Shown here piece after piece: positions 12,755 through 13,309 of a stretch of DNA of 13,309 nt (positions are counted from its first letter, which is position 1; each line of letters starts with the position of its first letter). Source of the DNA: Oscillospiraceae bacterium (GTDB lineage: Bacteria > Bacillota > Clostridia > UMGS1883). Location: contig JAFLUQ010000034.1 in the NCBI GenBank assembly GCA_022508735.1, forward strand, positions 1-13,309. The letters are read 5' to 3'. The notes below the pieces were generated by a model, which did no database searches, was not told where the DNA came from, and saw only the letters and a list, made by a program, of their open reading frames with translations. Position numbers and translations under genes: made by a program.

Positions 12755-13309
12755 ATGAAGAAATTACTAAGTCTCATGTTGGCAACTGCTATGCTGCTAG
12801 CGGTTATGCCAGTCATGACTATATATGGTGCAGGAATTATGGACAGCGGCACCTGTGGCGATAATCTCACGTGGGTACTTGATGATGAGGGCGCGCTCAC
12901 CATCAGCGGTACAGGAGATATGACTAATTGGTATTGGTATAGTGATGATTCTGTACCGTGGTATGATAGTTATCCGTATATCAAGAAGGTTATCATATGT
13001 GACGGTGTCACAAGCATTGGCTATTGTGCGTTTTACAAATGCACCAGCCTCACAAGTATAACCATACCTGACAGCGTGACAAGCATTGGCTGGAGTGCGT
13101 TTTACAACTGCACCAGTCTCACAAGTATAACCATACCCGACAGCGTGACAAGCATTGGCGATAGGGCGTTTAGTGGCTGCACCAGCCTTGCAAGTATAAT
13201 CATACCGAACAGCGTAACAAGCATTGGCGAATCTGCGTTTTACTATTGTGCAAGCCTCGCAAGCATAACTATACCGAACAGCGTAACAAGCATTGGCTAT
13301 TGTGCGTTT
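12755..13309 (+). CDS. BspA-like leucine-rich repeat surface protein (3' end outside window)
   Basis: The ATG at 12755 follows AGGAGG by 7 nt. 185 residues are seen, and the frame is open at the window edge. A signal peptide (KKLLS, hydrophobic core to about residue 26) precedes a short domain with GTCGDNLTWVLDDEGALTIS, a typical N-terminal module of these proteins, ending in PWYDSYPYIKKVII. Then come 23-residue LRR_5/BspA-type repeats of the form SVTSIG-x-x-AF-x-x-C-x-SL-x-S-I-x-IP-x. Such proteins sit on the surface or are secreted in gut and oral Firmicutes and Bacteroidetes and mediate adhesion. It is the only plus-strand gene on the right side and has its own promoter and structured leader. 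Total length and anchoring domain cannot be seen. Confidence 0.92.
   Translation, partial: MKKLLSLMLATAMLLAVMPVMTIYGAGIMDSGTCGDNLTWVLDDEGALTISGTGDMTNWYWYSDDSVPWYDSYPYIKKVIICDGVTSIGYCAFYKCTSLTSITIPDSVTSIGWSAFYNCTSLTSITIPDSVTSIGDRAFSGCTSLASIIIPNSVTSIGESAFYYCASLASITIPNSVTSIGYCAF
13010..13309 (+). repeat. 69-bp tandem repeats encoding 23-aa LRR units
   Basis: The 12-mer ACAAGCATTGGC recurs at 13010, 13079, 13148, 13217 and 13286, exactly 69 bp apart. The bases between are highly similar, so the repeat units are recent duplications that can change in number by recombination. The array continues past the window. Confidence 0.95.

Overview
The window looks like a chromosomal segment from a gut-type Clostridia (Firmicutes, probably Oscillospiraceae/Ruminococcaceae-like). 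The signs are strong AGGAGG ribosome-binding sites, canonical TTGACA/TATAAT promoters, short intrinsic terminators, Clostridial-style signal peptides, a BspA-like leucine-rich repeat surface protein and a large serine recombinase remnant. Base composition is uneven: GC-rich on the left (argS, primase-like gene), intermediate across the secreted-protein and c-di-GMP genes, and very AT-rich around 11.5-12.5 kb. I identified the taxon from these features only; no database comparison was possible.

Left block (1-3.3 kb): the 3' end of arginyl-tRNA synthetase is followed by a gene that resembles the zinc-finger/archaeo-eukaryotic primase plus SF2 helicase proteins of TOTE conflict systems. Its primase and helicase catalytic motifs are eroded and the second helicase domain is missing. 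It converges on a CaCA-type Na+/Ca2+ antiporter gene, with one bidirectional terminator between them.

Middle block (3.4-10.4 kb, minus strand): a 710-residue secreted, acidic, cysteine-free protein with a ConA/LamG-like N-terminal domain is tightly coupled to a 56-residue peptide gene missed by length-filtered gene calling. It is driven by a consensus promoter with a leader of about 180 nt. Upstream lies a fragment of another surface-protein gene with its terminator. Next is a two-gene cyclic-di-GMP operon: a phosphodiesterase with an intact EAL domain behind two degenerate GGDEF domains, overlapping by 4 bp a FIST-sensor diguanylate cyclase with an intact GGEEF. The operon has its own promoter and a terminator-like hairpin in its leader. 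The two enzymes would act in opposition on one second messenger.

Right block (10.4-13.3 kb): an orphan transcription unit of about 210 nt (promoter, no ORF, strong terminator) looks like a small non-coding RNA. It is followed by a 5'-truncated serine recombinase with a perfect terminator, an AT-rich gene for a two-TM protein with a GAF-like domain (probably mobile-element cargo), and the start of a plus-strand BspA-like LRR surface protein. The LRR transcript is predicted to begin inside a very long, highly paired leader hairpin, followed by a second hairpin with a possible pseudoknot. These three RNA elements and the degenerate primase-helicase are the most noteworthy signals.
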